Assembly: GCA_030686995.1 (NCBI GenBank)
Contig: CM060691.1
Span: 64,779,853-64,843,852, forward strand
Origin: Artemisia argyi
Lineage: Eukaryota; Streptophyta; Magnoliopsida; Asterales; Asteraceae
DNA length: 64,000 bases
Direction of reading: 5' to 3'
Each line of letters opens with the position of its first letter. Position 1 is the first letter of the stretch. Position numbers and translations under genes: made by a program. The notes under the pieces are model-generated. The model was not told the DNA's origin, ran no database searches, and saw nothing but the letters and a program-made list of their open reading frames with translations. This document shows positions 46,574 through 57,825 of the stretch, one piece after another.

Positions 46574-49500
46574 TGATGAGTGCTCAAACACTCATCATTT
46601 TTAGTCAAATCTGAACTGCAAAACATACAAAAACACTCAGTAATGCATCAAAATACTGAAAATATTTCAAAATTGTGTTTTATATGTTTTAGATGCAAAA
46701 TGAGCAAAAACAGATGAAAAACGTATAAAGTTTGCAAAATTGGCAGTTTCAGTCCCTCAACTTTCATAAAATGACAAAACTAGTCCCTGGATATTCAAAA
46801 TATGGAAAATTATCACCAAAGGTCCTTTTTAAATCATAAGTGTCATATTTAGTCCTTTGGTGAAAAATTGGAAAAGTTTTGAGAATTTACAGTTTTGGTC
46901 CCTGGAGTTTCAGATTTTGGCAGATTTGGTCCCCGGTGGGATATTTTTGATTGAAAAATCATTTTTAGTCCTTGGAAGTTCAAAAATGTTCAAATTTGGT
47001 CCTTGGATAAAAGATTTTACAAAATGGCAAGTTTAACCCCTAAACTTTGAAAAATGCCATTTTTAATCCCCGGGAATTTTGAAAAATGGTAAAATGAAAA
47101 ATTGGTCCTTGTGTTATTGGTTCTTGGCAAATTACACCTTTGTGGGTACTTTGGGCAATGTCCATTTTCAGTCCCCAAGTTTTCCAAAAATACATAATTG
47201 GTCCTTGTTGTTTATTATTAACCAAATGGACCCTTTTGTTTATTTCACCCCAATCCAACCCAAAGCTAAAACCTGATCCCAGCCCAAACAAAACCCCAAG
47301 CCCACCAAAAACCGGCCCACAACCTTTTAATAGTTTCCCTGGCGTTGACCCCAGTCAAACCCCAACCCCCGACTTACTGTTCATCACCCCCAACTCTCCC
47401 TGGTTTTCTGCTACCATGTCCCCTCCCCCCTCCTCCTTTTCACCAAACCTTCACCCTCATTAATAACCTCACCTACACCTTACACCAACCCCCCCCCCCC
47501 CCTCCTCATTTATTATCACACCTAAACCACTACCTGCTTTTTCCCCATTTCCCGCCAAAAGAATTTTAAACGGCTCAGATCAAAAGAGAGCAATCTAAGG
47601 GCTGAGAACAAGTGGGAAAGAAAGAGAAGACCTCAAGGGACTATAAAGATGAAGTTAAAGTGATGAAGATAGGTTGTCACTAGTTTTAGACCAATTTCGT
47701 AGTGTAGAACTTTAATTTTCATATTGAAGCTTTAAATTCAGTCTTAATTTCATTTTGTATCATGTTTTTAAATTTAATGAACATTACTTTACAAGTTTCT
47801 CAGTTCCAATTCTCACTTTGAAATTCATAACTTGCAAGTTTTGATTGGATTTGACAAATCCATTTAAATATTGTGAGTTGTTGTTATTTCCTGTTACTTT
47901 GATCTCAATCAAGTTTACTTTAAGCTTTTTGAAGCTTTTGTGTCAATTAGTGGACTCATAATTCAGTGATACTAAAAAAACATAAAAAAATCAAAATAAA
48001 TATAAATAAATAAAAAATCAGTGTGTATGGTTATTGATGCAAGGAGACTGGGTGCTTTTGGATTTCTCATGGTTTAGAGCCTTTTGGGAGGCTGTAGGTT
48101 TTGTTCTCAGTGCTTGTTCCATAGTTCTCAGTTGATTCCACTTTGTAAGCATTTTTCATCATTTTGGCATAATCTTTAATTAATGCTTGTTGTTGTTATT
48201 TTTGTTGTCCATTAGTTTAATTAAGTGTTTGTTTGCTTATCTTAATTATCTGAATCAGTAGCTTAGTCTTTATAAGTGTTCTAGCTTTACAAAATTTCAT
48301 TTTCAGTTTTTAAAGTGGTGTTTGGATAAGTGGTTTTGGCCACTGAGTTTTGTGGTTTGGTTGTTGTTTTTAGTTTTAACAAGTTACAATAGGTTAATAC
48401 AGGTCATGTAAGCCTTAAAATCACATGTAATTTGCAAGAAAGTCAAAATCACCTCCCATAGTTTCCATCAGTTACTGTTGGGTAGTTGTGAACCCACAAA
48501 CCTTCATTTCAGTGCAAATATGGTTTACCTAGCTTAATTTAGTTTCTTTACAGCTTAACATTTCATGTTGAGTCATTAGAGTAGGATCTAATCTCATAAA
48601 AGTCAAAGGTTCAAAGTTTTCTACAAAAGTCAATTTGGTTCATTTCAGATTTTTACAAAAAGTCTAGGATTTATATAGAATTTTGTGGATGTTTTCAAGA
48701 CTTGAGACTTGTTTCTTTTAATTGTCTACCACCTCATCTATATGTTTCCATGGTCTGTTTATTTTTGTGAATTTTACCTTGGGCCCCACTTGGCCTGAAA
48801 CACACTTGCAGGGGAGACCTCTACTCTGTCTCAGCAGACTATCACCCACCACCACCACTTGGTGGTGGTTTTCTGGCCACCATGGTGGTCCACAGCCCCC
48901 CATATTTGTTCCTTTCCACCCCCCTCCTAGTAGGGTTTATGTTTTGAACCTTTCTTTGACCTTGGAAGCCCTGGGACCCACCTGAATTTAGCCACCAAGT
49001 CTGTCCCTTTTTCAGCTTTGAAACAAGTTAGATAAGTGCTTATTGTGAGCTTTTGGCTTATTCTGTGGGTGCTTTTTGCTTTTTCTTGCTTAAATAAGTT
49101 CACATAACTTATTGGAACCTTAATCAACCAGAGTGGGCCCCACTCTTGGTCATTTAAGCTTATTTCCCATTCTAGTCAACTAAAGTCAACTATTGGCTTT
49201 TTATTCTCCATTTCAGCTTATTTTTAAGTTCCAGAAAGTTTGTTTTCACAAAAGTCTTTCATATTTAGGTATAAAACAAGTTTTCAAAAAGAAAATCCAG
49301 ATAAGTCAAAGTATTTTTAAGTGATAGTTTCTATTTAATTTTATTTAATTTTAATTTTCATTTTTATATTTTTATTAAGAACTTATCTTTTTTATATTTT
49401 TCTTAATTTCCTCTTAAGTTAAAGTAGTTATAATAATTTTATCAGATTTTTATTTCATCATTTGGTATTTATTATATTTAATATTAGTTTTATTAATTAT

Positions 49501-50298
49501 TAATTAATATTAAGTTTAAAATAGCATAATTAGTTTTTATTAAGTAAAACTTAGTTTTTATATTTTTTTTAGCTTTTATATGTTGTAAAATAATTTTAGA
49601 ATTTTTCTTATAATTTTTACTGTTCATTTGCTATTTTTCTTAATTTAAAATAGTTAATTAGATAATTAGTAATTAATTAGTAATTAATTAATAGAAAAAG
49701 CACAAAATGACAAAAAGACTTATTTTTAATTTTAAAACTTATTTTTAGTTATTTTATTATTTTAGAAATTTTATTTTCATTTTTCTAGTGCTTAAATAAT
49801 ATTGTATTATATTTAAGTTGTTTAAATATTAATAATTAGTAATAATTAGTAATTAATTAATATTAAATAATTAATTAGTGTAAAAATACATTTTCTTTTT
49901 CTTAAAATTTTCTTTTATCTTTTAGTTTGTTAAAAAGTCATTTTCACCCCCTGGGTGTTTTCAGATTTCAATTTTTACGTTTTATCTCGTACGTTAATGT
50001 AAATTTAAATATAACGTACGCGTTTTAAGTTTTAAACGTTTCTGGATTTTCAAACTTTCCAGTCTTATTCGTATAGCTTATTTAAGCTATTTCATTGTAG
50101 ATTCCTTAGATCAAATCATTCACAAACCCTTTTCCATCCAAATTCACCCGATCACGAAACCGTTTGTTAGCCATTCACACCTCGTCGGGACATAACGACC
50201 CGGGGAAACCTTATACTTCCGCGGAGCATTGATCTAGGCTGTTTGACTTAGTTGACCATTCTTTGGTTAATTTAAGTTAGGTGGTTCGGGCTCAATCA
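46574..50298 (+). repeat. 3' LTR of element C (3725 bp)
   Basis: It is nearly identical to 39472-43171, with scattered single-base changes and homopolymer length changes. It is followed by ACTTTTGGC, which is the spacer and the start of the PBS, rather than by a target duplication. Confidence 0.95.
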
Positions 50299-52157
50299 AC
50301 TTTTGGCATCTTAGTAGGTTTCAATGTATTGATGGAAAGTTTAGATTACAACGAATAGGGCATCAAATTGATACTTGCACCTAAATCGGCTAAAGCATCA
50401 CATGTGATGTTGTTTCCTAATGTACATGGTATAAGAAAACTTCCGGGATCTCCAAGTTTTGGTGGAATTTTGTTTTGAATTATAGCAGAGCATTCTTCAT
50501 TAAGAACGGTAGCGGAAATTTGTTCTAACTTGTTTCGATTATTAAGAAGTTCTTTCAAAAATTTCCCATAATTGGGCATTCCAGCTAGAACATCAACGAG
50601 GGGTACGTTAATTCTAACTTCTTTGATCATCTCTAAAGACTTCTTATTTCGCTCCTCTCTTTTCTCCTTTCTTAGGGCTTGTGGATATGGTATTTTTGGT
50701 GTATAAGGCTTTATTGGTGGAACGGCTGGTTTTTGGATTGTTTCTTTTTCAATTGCTTCTTCCTCTTCAGCTTCTTCCTCCTCTTCTTGAATAAGAGTAT
50801 TATCGGTAGGAATGGGTGGTGGATCATGTGAGAGACCACTTCGAGTGAATACAGCATTGATATGCTCATTTATGTTGTGTGGTGGACGATAATTCTTATC
50901 GTTTGATCCAGATGGTTTTGGATTGGATTGCGTGTTACTTGGTAATGTACCAGGAATTCGAGAAGAAAATTGATCAGAAAGTCTACCAAATTTTTGTACA
51001 AGATCCTGAATAGAAGCTTGATGATTTTTCTGACCTTGCTCAACTTTGGTTTTGAGATTGAAAAATTGAGTTTTTACGAACTCATTTGTGGTTCTTTGAG
51101 CATTTACGAATTCTCGCATCATTTTTTCGAAATCAGATTCTTCCTTTTTATCTGAATTTGTTGGGTTTGGATTTTCTGCTCGAGGTTGAAAATCACGGTT
51201 GTTATCCCTTTGTTGGCGATCTTGCCAATTTCCAGAACTTCTTCCGTAATAATTACCACGAAAACCTCCTCCACGATATCCTCCTTGGACATAATTGGCT
51301 TCCCCTTCGTTGGGTCTATTCATAGGTTGGTCATCACACTCGGATGATGTGTGATTTCCTCCACAATTATTACAGCCATCTCGCATTTCTTTCATTTCTC
51401 CTTTTATATCTTTGTATTGCGAGTCCATTTTAGAAGACAAGGCTTCTGTTTTGTCCATGAGTTTTGAATTATCTGAACTTTCGGCAAAAGCAACGGTTTT
51501 CCGTAAGGGTTTGGTTTTGGAATCTTTTGACCGATCGAGTTTAAGAAGTACTCGATCTTCAAGAAGTTGATATGCCTCATTTGGTGTTTTGTAAAGGACA
51601 ATTCCTCCGGCATCAAGGATTGCTTGAGATGCTTTATCAAGACCATGATAAAAGATTTGGATTATTATTCCTTGTCCTAAATTATGACCATGACAACTGC
51701 GAAGCAAATCTTTCATGCGAAGCCAAGCTTTAACAAGAGATTCATTAGGATTTTGTGAAAAAGCACGGATTTCTCCCATTAACCTATCATACATGGCAGG
51801 TGGAAAGAATCGGCTTACAAAAGCTTGCCTCATCTCCTCCCAAGTATTAATAGTTCCTGTGGTTAATTCGTTATACCATACTTTGGCATCTCCGGCGAGT
51901 GATGATGGAAAAAGTTTGAGCTTGATATCATCGACATTAGTGTCTCCATAACGAAACATGCCACAAATTTCAATGAATTCGGCAATGTGTTTATGCGGAT
52001 TGGCCCGCGAACGGCCATCGAATTGACGGTCTTTGATCATAGAAAGATGGTGACCTTTAACAGTAAAGTTTTCACAAAGGTGGGCGACAACAATAGCAGC
52101 TCCAGGAGTGGGTGCTACGGTTCTATTGGCGGCCCACATGGGTAAATCGTCAGCCAT
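50299..52157 (-). pseudogene. gag and N-terminal protease of element B
   Basis: From ATG 52157 the minus strand is open for 603 codons, so gag itself looks intact. The capsid-like domain includes HKHIAEFIEICGMF, DAKVWYNEL and FFPPAMYDRLM. The zinc knuckle is CNNCGGNHTSSEC at about residues 263-275. A Gly/Arg-rich YRGGGFRGNYYGR stretch and an acidic region with EEEEEAEEEEAIEKE follow. The protease begins at residue ~580 with CDALADLGASINLMPYS. A TAA at 50346 and then the insertion of C cut the frame. This is the largest open gag in the window. Confidence 0.9.
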
Positions 52158-52580
52158 GGGTAATGGTTCAAAAAGATTAGAAATTGGATGTTCTTAGGAA
52201 AGATTATCAAACCAATTAAGAATAGTTGAAGATCTCTTCTTACGAAACAAACTTTCGGGATCGGATAAAGGTGCACTAAACTTTTTAGTAGTAAAACGAG
52301 TGTTCATACAACTATCAAGAGAATCGAACCAATTACCTAAACAAAAGAACAAGAAAAATAAAAAATAAAAACAGAAAATATCAAACCGAATCGGTTGGAA
52401 ATCAAACCTATCGGTTGGACGCTACGGTAAAATTAAAATGTGAGAAACCGAATCGGTTGGAAGAGAAACCGATCGGTTGGTTGCTACGGATTTTTTATTT
52501 CTGTCTATTTTTTTTTTTTTTTTTAGAAAACGAACACGAAAAGAAACGGACTTTTAAAACTTAAAGAAACACGATCAAAA
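52158..52580 (-). other. Leader of element B with CCGAT-type repeats
   Basis: The region between the PBS and gag ATG contains four copies of a CGGTTGG-ending motif (AACCGAATCGGTTGG, CCTATCGGTTGG, AACCGAATCGGTTGG, AACCGATCGGTTGG) at about 52385-52485. It also has an A/T homopolymer at 52509-52524. The motif is the same as that repeated in the U3 of the LTR. Confidence 0.7.
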
Positions 52581-52598
52581 TCCCCGGCGACGGCGCCA
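52581..52598 (-). other. Primer-binding site of element B
   Basis: The minus strand reads TGGCGCCGTCGCCGGGGA, an Asp-tRNA-type PBS. It differs at two adjacent positions from that of A and C. Confidence 0.85.
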
Positions 52599-52604
52599 AA
52601 AACT

Positions 52605-54320
52605 TGATGTGCTATTTGTTAGTGCAAGTTTTAAATTTATAAGGGTGAATTACCAAATCTAGAAACAACACATACGAGCAAGTGTACTCGTCCGTTATAG
52701 CAAGATATGATGGTAAGTCGGGATCATTCGCAGGGATTTGTGAGTGAATCAAAATATAAGTCTAAAAGTAAATCTCTAATGTACGCAAATATGATAACAA
52801 GCAAATTCAATAAATTAAAAACTACACTTGTTTAGACTAGTTTTCTACTTAATGACACACATGATTGTGATAACTTTTGATAACATGTTGGTTGAGATAA
52901 TTAGATGGTGATCTAATCTATTGTTTCTACAAGTTAAACTTCGGCCAAGAGTTTAGTTCATAAAAACAAGCTTTAGGTGTAAATCAATCAATTCAAGATC
53001 TATCCAAGGTTCATAAGGTATGGTGGATATCTTAAACACAAGAAAAACTTTTATTACCAATCAAATACTCTTAGGAAATGGTCAATACAAAAGGTAACCT
53101 CTTCATAGACAAAAAGGTCACAATCGTTTATAAACATTTAAACTTTCGTCCTACTAAAGGTTTACAAACAATCCGATTTGACGTTATAAAAGAATTCTTA
53201 TTACAATCATACTTCTTGTTTCTTTGTTTAGTCAAGAAAAATTATGGTGAAAAATAATCATTCATAGACAAATGATTATAACTAGTTGAATAATAACAAA
53301 TCTTTCGACCTTTGAAACTATTATCAATTAGTTAGCCTTGGCTAAACAAATGTCACGATGAAACTTAAGGTATAATTGGTTCTTAGGATTGACTTGAAAT
53401 TGAATTAAAACATGTTATCACAATCATCACTATCACTAAGTATAAAACATCATCAAAACAAATGTAAAAAGATTACTAGCCACTCATGGCAAACATGCAA
53501 ATAAACTCAGAATATTTAACATAAGAATCCATAGTTATAAGTCTTACAATGCTTTGAAATTGATAACTAATGACAAGGTATTGATAACCTAAGAGTTGGT
53601 GATGATTTCTTGAGATTTTCGGATTCCAAATGTTGCTTCCTTGGTCCTCCAAAGTTCCTGGTTCTTTCTGCACGAATTTTCCTCCTTAGAGAGCTAGAAG
53701 ATGATAATAATTGTGTGTAGTAATGAGAGTAAATGGTATCTTCAATTGTGTGTTGAATGGCTTTTGAGGTCCCTTATAAGCTTGTCCAACACTCTTGGTC
53801 ATAAATAAGAACTTAAATGCTGTAACTTGGACAATAAGACACTAAAAATGGCCTAGAACCATGGGAAAAAAGACCAAAATTCGTGCACAAAAGTTGGCAA
53901 AAACATGCAGAATTGACCATCCGATCGGTTGGTGAGAGGTAATTATGGCCATCTGATCGGTTTCACACCAACCGATTGGATGGTAATTTCTGGCAGCTTT
54001 GGACTTTGACTTTGACTTGTGTAGCTCTTTATGTACTATCCAAACTTGATTAACTTCTGAACTTGGAACTTTGAGATGACAAAACTTAGGTTCTTATATG
54101 AATTACTTCATAGATTGGACTTTTGAGCTTGGGAATCTTCGTGTAATCGCGTATACTTCATTTCCTTCACTTTTTCTCCATTTTTCCTGCATTTGGCTAC
54201 ATATGCTACAAAAACATACTTTGATACGATTTAGTGGCAAAAGCATATAAAAACAACCAAATATCATACGCAAAAACATTAATAACGCTTATAAAAACAT
54301 GTTAACTTTGAGCGTTATCA
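52605..54320 (-). repeat. 5' LTR of element B (1716 bp)
   Basis: On the minus strand it starts TGATAACGC at 54320 and ends GCACATCA at 52605. It matches 27700-29422 closely. Compared with that copy it lacks one CCGATCGG unit and a short stretch near 53758, and the 14-bp hairpin arms each carry a C-to-T type change. The TATA-like CTTATAAGGG is near 53771-53780. Confidence 0.93.
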
Positions 54321-56297
54321 AGCTCCCTGAAGATGTTTCAGTGGAGGGAGTGGTGAATCAGACTTAGACTCAGTGATGGACTCAGTAGGACTAAGTTCAT
54401 CAGGTGACTCTTAGCAGCTCCTTGATAGCCTGACTTTCAGGCTCCAAGATTCTTCCTGTGTTAAAATTTGGCAGCTTACTGTCAGAATTGTTTCTTTCAA
54501 TCCAATCAATGGGTTTAGGAGCAAGTTCTTTGCTAGAGAGTATGTTGGCTGACAGAAAGGTTGTTGAATGGCTACTCTCCCTAGACTCTTCAGTGAGTTG
54601 ATCTTCACCCATGGCAACCTTTTTGGTGCTGGGTGTGAGACTCAGTGTTTCATAAAGTTTGGGGTTTTTCTGAGTCCATTTCCAAATATCAGCCTTTTCT
54701 TTCTTAAGTTCTTCCTGAAGAGCTTGATTTTGTTTAACAAGTTCAGAATTTTGAATTTGAAGTGTAACACTTTCAAGCTTAGCTTGTTTTAAAGCAAGTA
54801 GTTCATCTCTACATTGATTTAATTCAAAACTTAGTTTGTTAAATTTTGAAAACAAATTAAGTCTTTGCTCTTCAACATACTTAAGATCAACATTAAAATA
54901 ATCTAAGTAAGATTTCCAATCAGCATCATCATCCATAGAAAGTAAAATGTTTACCTTTCTCATTGTGATGTTAACCCATTCTCCATCTCTTGCATGACTC
55001 TTTCCCATAGCAAGCTTGTTGTCATCTGATAAGGCCATCAGGGCACTGATATGAACTTCTTCATTATCATCATAGGACACTTCAACTTCATCCCAGTCAA
55101 AGGTTTCAGAAACCAGCCCTTTGTTATTAGCCTGAGAAGGCTTTGGAGCCTGAGGTAGCTGAGTGACTGTTGAGGATGATTCAAGAAGGGCAAGTTTGGC
55201 TTTAGCCTTCCTGTATTTGGCTTCAAAGTCAATTTGAGGGGTTTTTTCAAATCTTTGACTAGATTGAAGAAACTTAGGTTGAAATTTGCTGGGTCCTGAA
55301 AAAGAGTTATTTCCTGAAAACTTGAAAGATGGTTCTGAGGTTGTTTTTGAAAAACAATCTTTTGCAAAATGGCCTTTTTGCCACATTTAAAACACTCAGT
55401 GTTTTCATTTGCTTTAGAAGAAAATTTGTTTTTCTTAAAAAACCTTTTTGAGTTTGCAAGGAGTGCTCTTTCATGAAATTCAATTTGAAGATCATTAAGG
55501 TACTCCTCACTGGTTCTTTGGTCAACCTCATCATCAGACTCATCTTGGAAGTCCTGCACAACACCATTGGAATAGAAAACAGTTGATATGGGTGAAATTG
55601 TCAAGGTCTTTTTGGTATCCTGAGCTTTACCAGGGTATCTCCTGGTGATAAGATTGTCTTCATATACAAACTTCCCATAAATAGCAGGGAGCTCAAGGTT
55701 CTGAATATGGTTAGCATTTCTCAAACCCTGAGAGAAGTTTAACCACTTCTCAGGGAGACTGTTGACAAAGCCAACATTGATTTCATGCTTTGACAGAATA
55801 ACACCATCATTGGTCAGCTCATTCAGGAGGGTCTTATACCGAGTATAAGTCTCAGAGAGACTTTCAGAATCTTTGGCCTTGAATGTATTGTATTCAAGCT
55901 TCAGGTCGATGATTCTATTCTCTTTGGTATCAGAAGGCTCTACATAGCTATGAACCAGGTCAGTCCATGTCTGCTTAGCAGTGGGACAGTTAATCACTGA
56001 TTCCATTATATCGTCAGGAAGACATGATATAATGATGCTTTTCAGGCGATGGTCCAGATTGACCACCCTCCTTTCATCTTGGGTCCACTGGGCTTCATGT
56101 TTGACTAAACCTTGGGCAGTTGTCGGGACAAATGGACCATCATTAATCAATTTGATGTAATATGGTTCCATCCCTGTTAAGTAGCAAAGCATTCACTTTT
56201 TCCACTTGTTAAATTTTCCAACTTCAAGTCGAGGGGCAGTTGCTGAATAACTTCCACCCTTTTTGTCGACAAGTTGGGGAACATCTGAGTCAGCCAT
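54321..56297 (-). pseudogene. gag of copia element S
   Basis: The minus strand opens at ATG 56297 (MADSDVPQLVDKK). A TGA at 56190-56192 replaces a codon before MLCYLTGMEPYY. The copia-type Gag domain follows (RLKSIIISCLPDDIMESV, ENRIIDLKLEYNTFKAK, GFVNSLPEKW). The CCHC knuckle (CFKCGKK... then GHFAKDC) is split by a one-base frameshift near 55385. Downstream are a coiled-coil-like region (ELNQCRDELLALKQAKLE) and a Pro/Ser-rich tail, cut at 54320 by element B. Gag would form the particle shell. The protease expected next is missing from the window. Confidence 0.88.
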
Positions 56298-56376
56298 GGT
56301 GGGATCAAGGTTTTTAAAACTTTTTGAGCACTCTTTTAGTTTTGAAAAGAGATTATGAAAAGTTTTACAAACCAGA

Positions 56377-56389
56377 GGCTCTGATACCA
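56377..56389 (-). other. Primer-binding site of element S (Met-tRNA type)
   Basis: The minus strand reads TGGTATCAGAGCC two bases after the LTR end ...CCAACA. This is the classical initiator Met-tRNA PBS of plant Ty1/copia elements. Confidence 0.9.
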
Positions 56390-56391
56390 CT

Positions 56392-57278
56392 TGTTGGTCC
56401 CTTTTACTTGGTTATCAATAACTAAGTAGCTAATGTAACCAAGATATATGACTTTTAACTCAGATGTATATATGATTAACAATAAAGCAACGTAAATATA
56501 AGAGACAATATTTTTCAACGTTTAATTCTTTATTAGAAGTTAATCAAAAAGAATCGTACCCAATTGTTTGCAGAATAACACTTGGGATTGAAAATGACAA
56601 GTGTGGTATTGACTCCTCTCTAAACTTAAAACAATGTTTGAGTGACAACTGAGGTCCCAATGAGCTATCTCAGGGGCTATGTTTTTCTTTGGAGGAGTAA
56701 AAGTGATTTGTGAATGCTTTGCATTAATTGCACAAACTTGTCCTTTTTACTCCTCACTTATGTTGCCTATTTATACACAAATATGAACAACTCTATTATA
56801 CAATGGACCTAAGCGTTCCTTAATAAAATCTTGATAGATTTTATTCTCTGGCAAGGGAAACTTCTTTGGGTTAAGTCCAAAAGGTGCTTTCTGATGACAG
56901 ATTGGATTTAACCATTTAGGGAAAGTTTGACCTTAAAGTGATAAAGCACTTTAATGAAGTAGTTCAAACTTTCTCGCCCAGTCCCGCCAAATCTTCAGTC
57001 TTCAAGTCATCAGTCTTCAGTACTTTGATAGTTGTCGAGGAGTCTTGGGGTTCAGTGAGTTATTGTCATCCTCACTGAACCTATCACCTTCTTCTTGGCT
57101 TAGATCTCACTCACTGAGTTCCGCCTCACTGAATGGAGAACCTTTCTTCTTAGGCTCGGTCTAAGTATCCTGAAGATGACTCACTGAGTTACTGTTCACT
57201 CAGTGACTTGTTTACACTTAGGTGATTTTACGTTCAAATCCTTGTTAGAAGAAGATTGGGGAATTCGGTGACCCAACA
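56392..57278 (-). repeat. 5' LTR of copia element S (887 bp)
   Basis: On the minus strand it runs from TGTTGGGTCACC (57278) to GGGACCAACA (56392), a TG...CA unit with short TGTTGG/CCAACA inverted termini. A TATA box, GTATAAATAGG, lies near 56768-56777. Many ACTCAGTGA/TCACTGAGT-type motifs lie in U3 (57050-57210). No second LTR is in the window, so the boundary rests on the termini and the adjacent PBS. Confidence 0.85.
56768..56777 (-). promoter_or_regulatory. LTR TATA box, element S
   Basis: The minus strand reads GTATAAATAG, about 500 bases inside the 887-bp LTR. The short CACTGA/TCAGTG-type repeats lie upstream of it. Confidence 0.55.
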
Positions 57279-57825
57279 AATTCTTTATATGAAATGGATG
57301 TTAAACTTTATATAAAAATATTACAAATTAAATTTATAAATTTGCATCACACATATAAAAATTTGTCATTTTTATATCTAGCTTTTGTATTCAAGTGTTA
57401 AGTGTTAAATGTATTTGAATTATTGTAGAATAATTTTTCATTATAGTTACATTTATAAACTCAAAATTTGAACTCAAACTTATTTCAAATACAGTACATC
57501 AAAACACTTTGATCATCTTGTAAAATCTCTTTCATCGTTTCATAAAATGTGTTTTAAACACTTGCACCATTTTTATGAAAACTCATTAAATGATTTATTA
57601 AAATGAATTTTCAAACTAGCAAAAATCATCCACTTGAGGAAGTGATTCAAATTTGAGTTCACTTAGTTTACATAAACCTCCCATTAAGAGAAAGCATATT
57701 TTGTTTTGGTAATGAGGTCAAATCATTTTGATTTTTGATTAAGCAAACTTTCATAAACACTTATAAATTCAAACATAATTGGTTAGTCAAAGCCATACTT
57801 TTAAAAGCCTTTTAAATAAGTGAAC
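57279..57825. other. Non-coding flank right of S
   Basis: This is AT-rich sequence without open frames or recognised transposon ends. It runs directly into the first copy of the direct repeat. Confidence 0.5.

Larger units (their letters stand above)
39472..50298 (+). mobile_element. Element C: non-autonomous Athila-type retrotransposon
   Basis: Two nearly identical LTRs (39472-43171 and 46574-50298) enclose only 3402 bases. Inside are an Asp-tRNA-type PBS identical to that of A, one 791-codon ORF, and a 3' region with the same hairpin array and PPT as A. There is no capsid, protease, RT, RNase H or integrase. It must therefore have used proteins from another element, probably an A-like Athila. 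It lies in the protease coding region of B. There is no 5-bp target duplication, and the right end carries extra ACTTTTGGC. The LTRs are closer to each other than those of A, so this is probably the youngest element here. Confidence 0.92.
27700..54320 (-). mobile_element. Element B: Athila-type Ty3/gypsy retrotransposon, minus strand
   Basis: The LTRs are 52605-54320 (5') and 27700-29422 (3', lacking its last 28 bases). The PBS is 52581-52598. Gag-protease (50299-52157), protease/RT/RNase H (37142-39471) and integrase (31549-32835) follow on the minus strand. It is split by solo LTR F and element C. The right flank is AGCTC (54321-54325), but no matching duplication is found on the left because that junction was deleted together with part of the host copia element. 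Without its inserts B is about 11.5 kb. Its proteins resemble those of A but are clearly divergent. Confidence 0.92.
4584..57278 (-). mobile_element. Element S: Sirevirus-like Ty1/copia retrotransposon, minus strand, 3' end lost
   Basis: Read on the minus strand, the parts in order are the 5' LTR (56392-57278), PBS (56377-56389), gag with a CCHC knuckle, integrase, RT, RNase H, and an additional ORF after pol (4584-7204). The order integrase before RT is diagnostic of Ty1/copia. An extra ORF downstream of pol is characteristic of Sireviruses. The element is split by element A at 7768-24628 and element B at 27700-54320, and is cut on the left by a family-D LTR. Its 3' LTR is not in the window. 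The base run just outside the 5' LTR is AATTC (57279-57283), which should be the target duplication. Confidence 0.85.
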
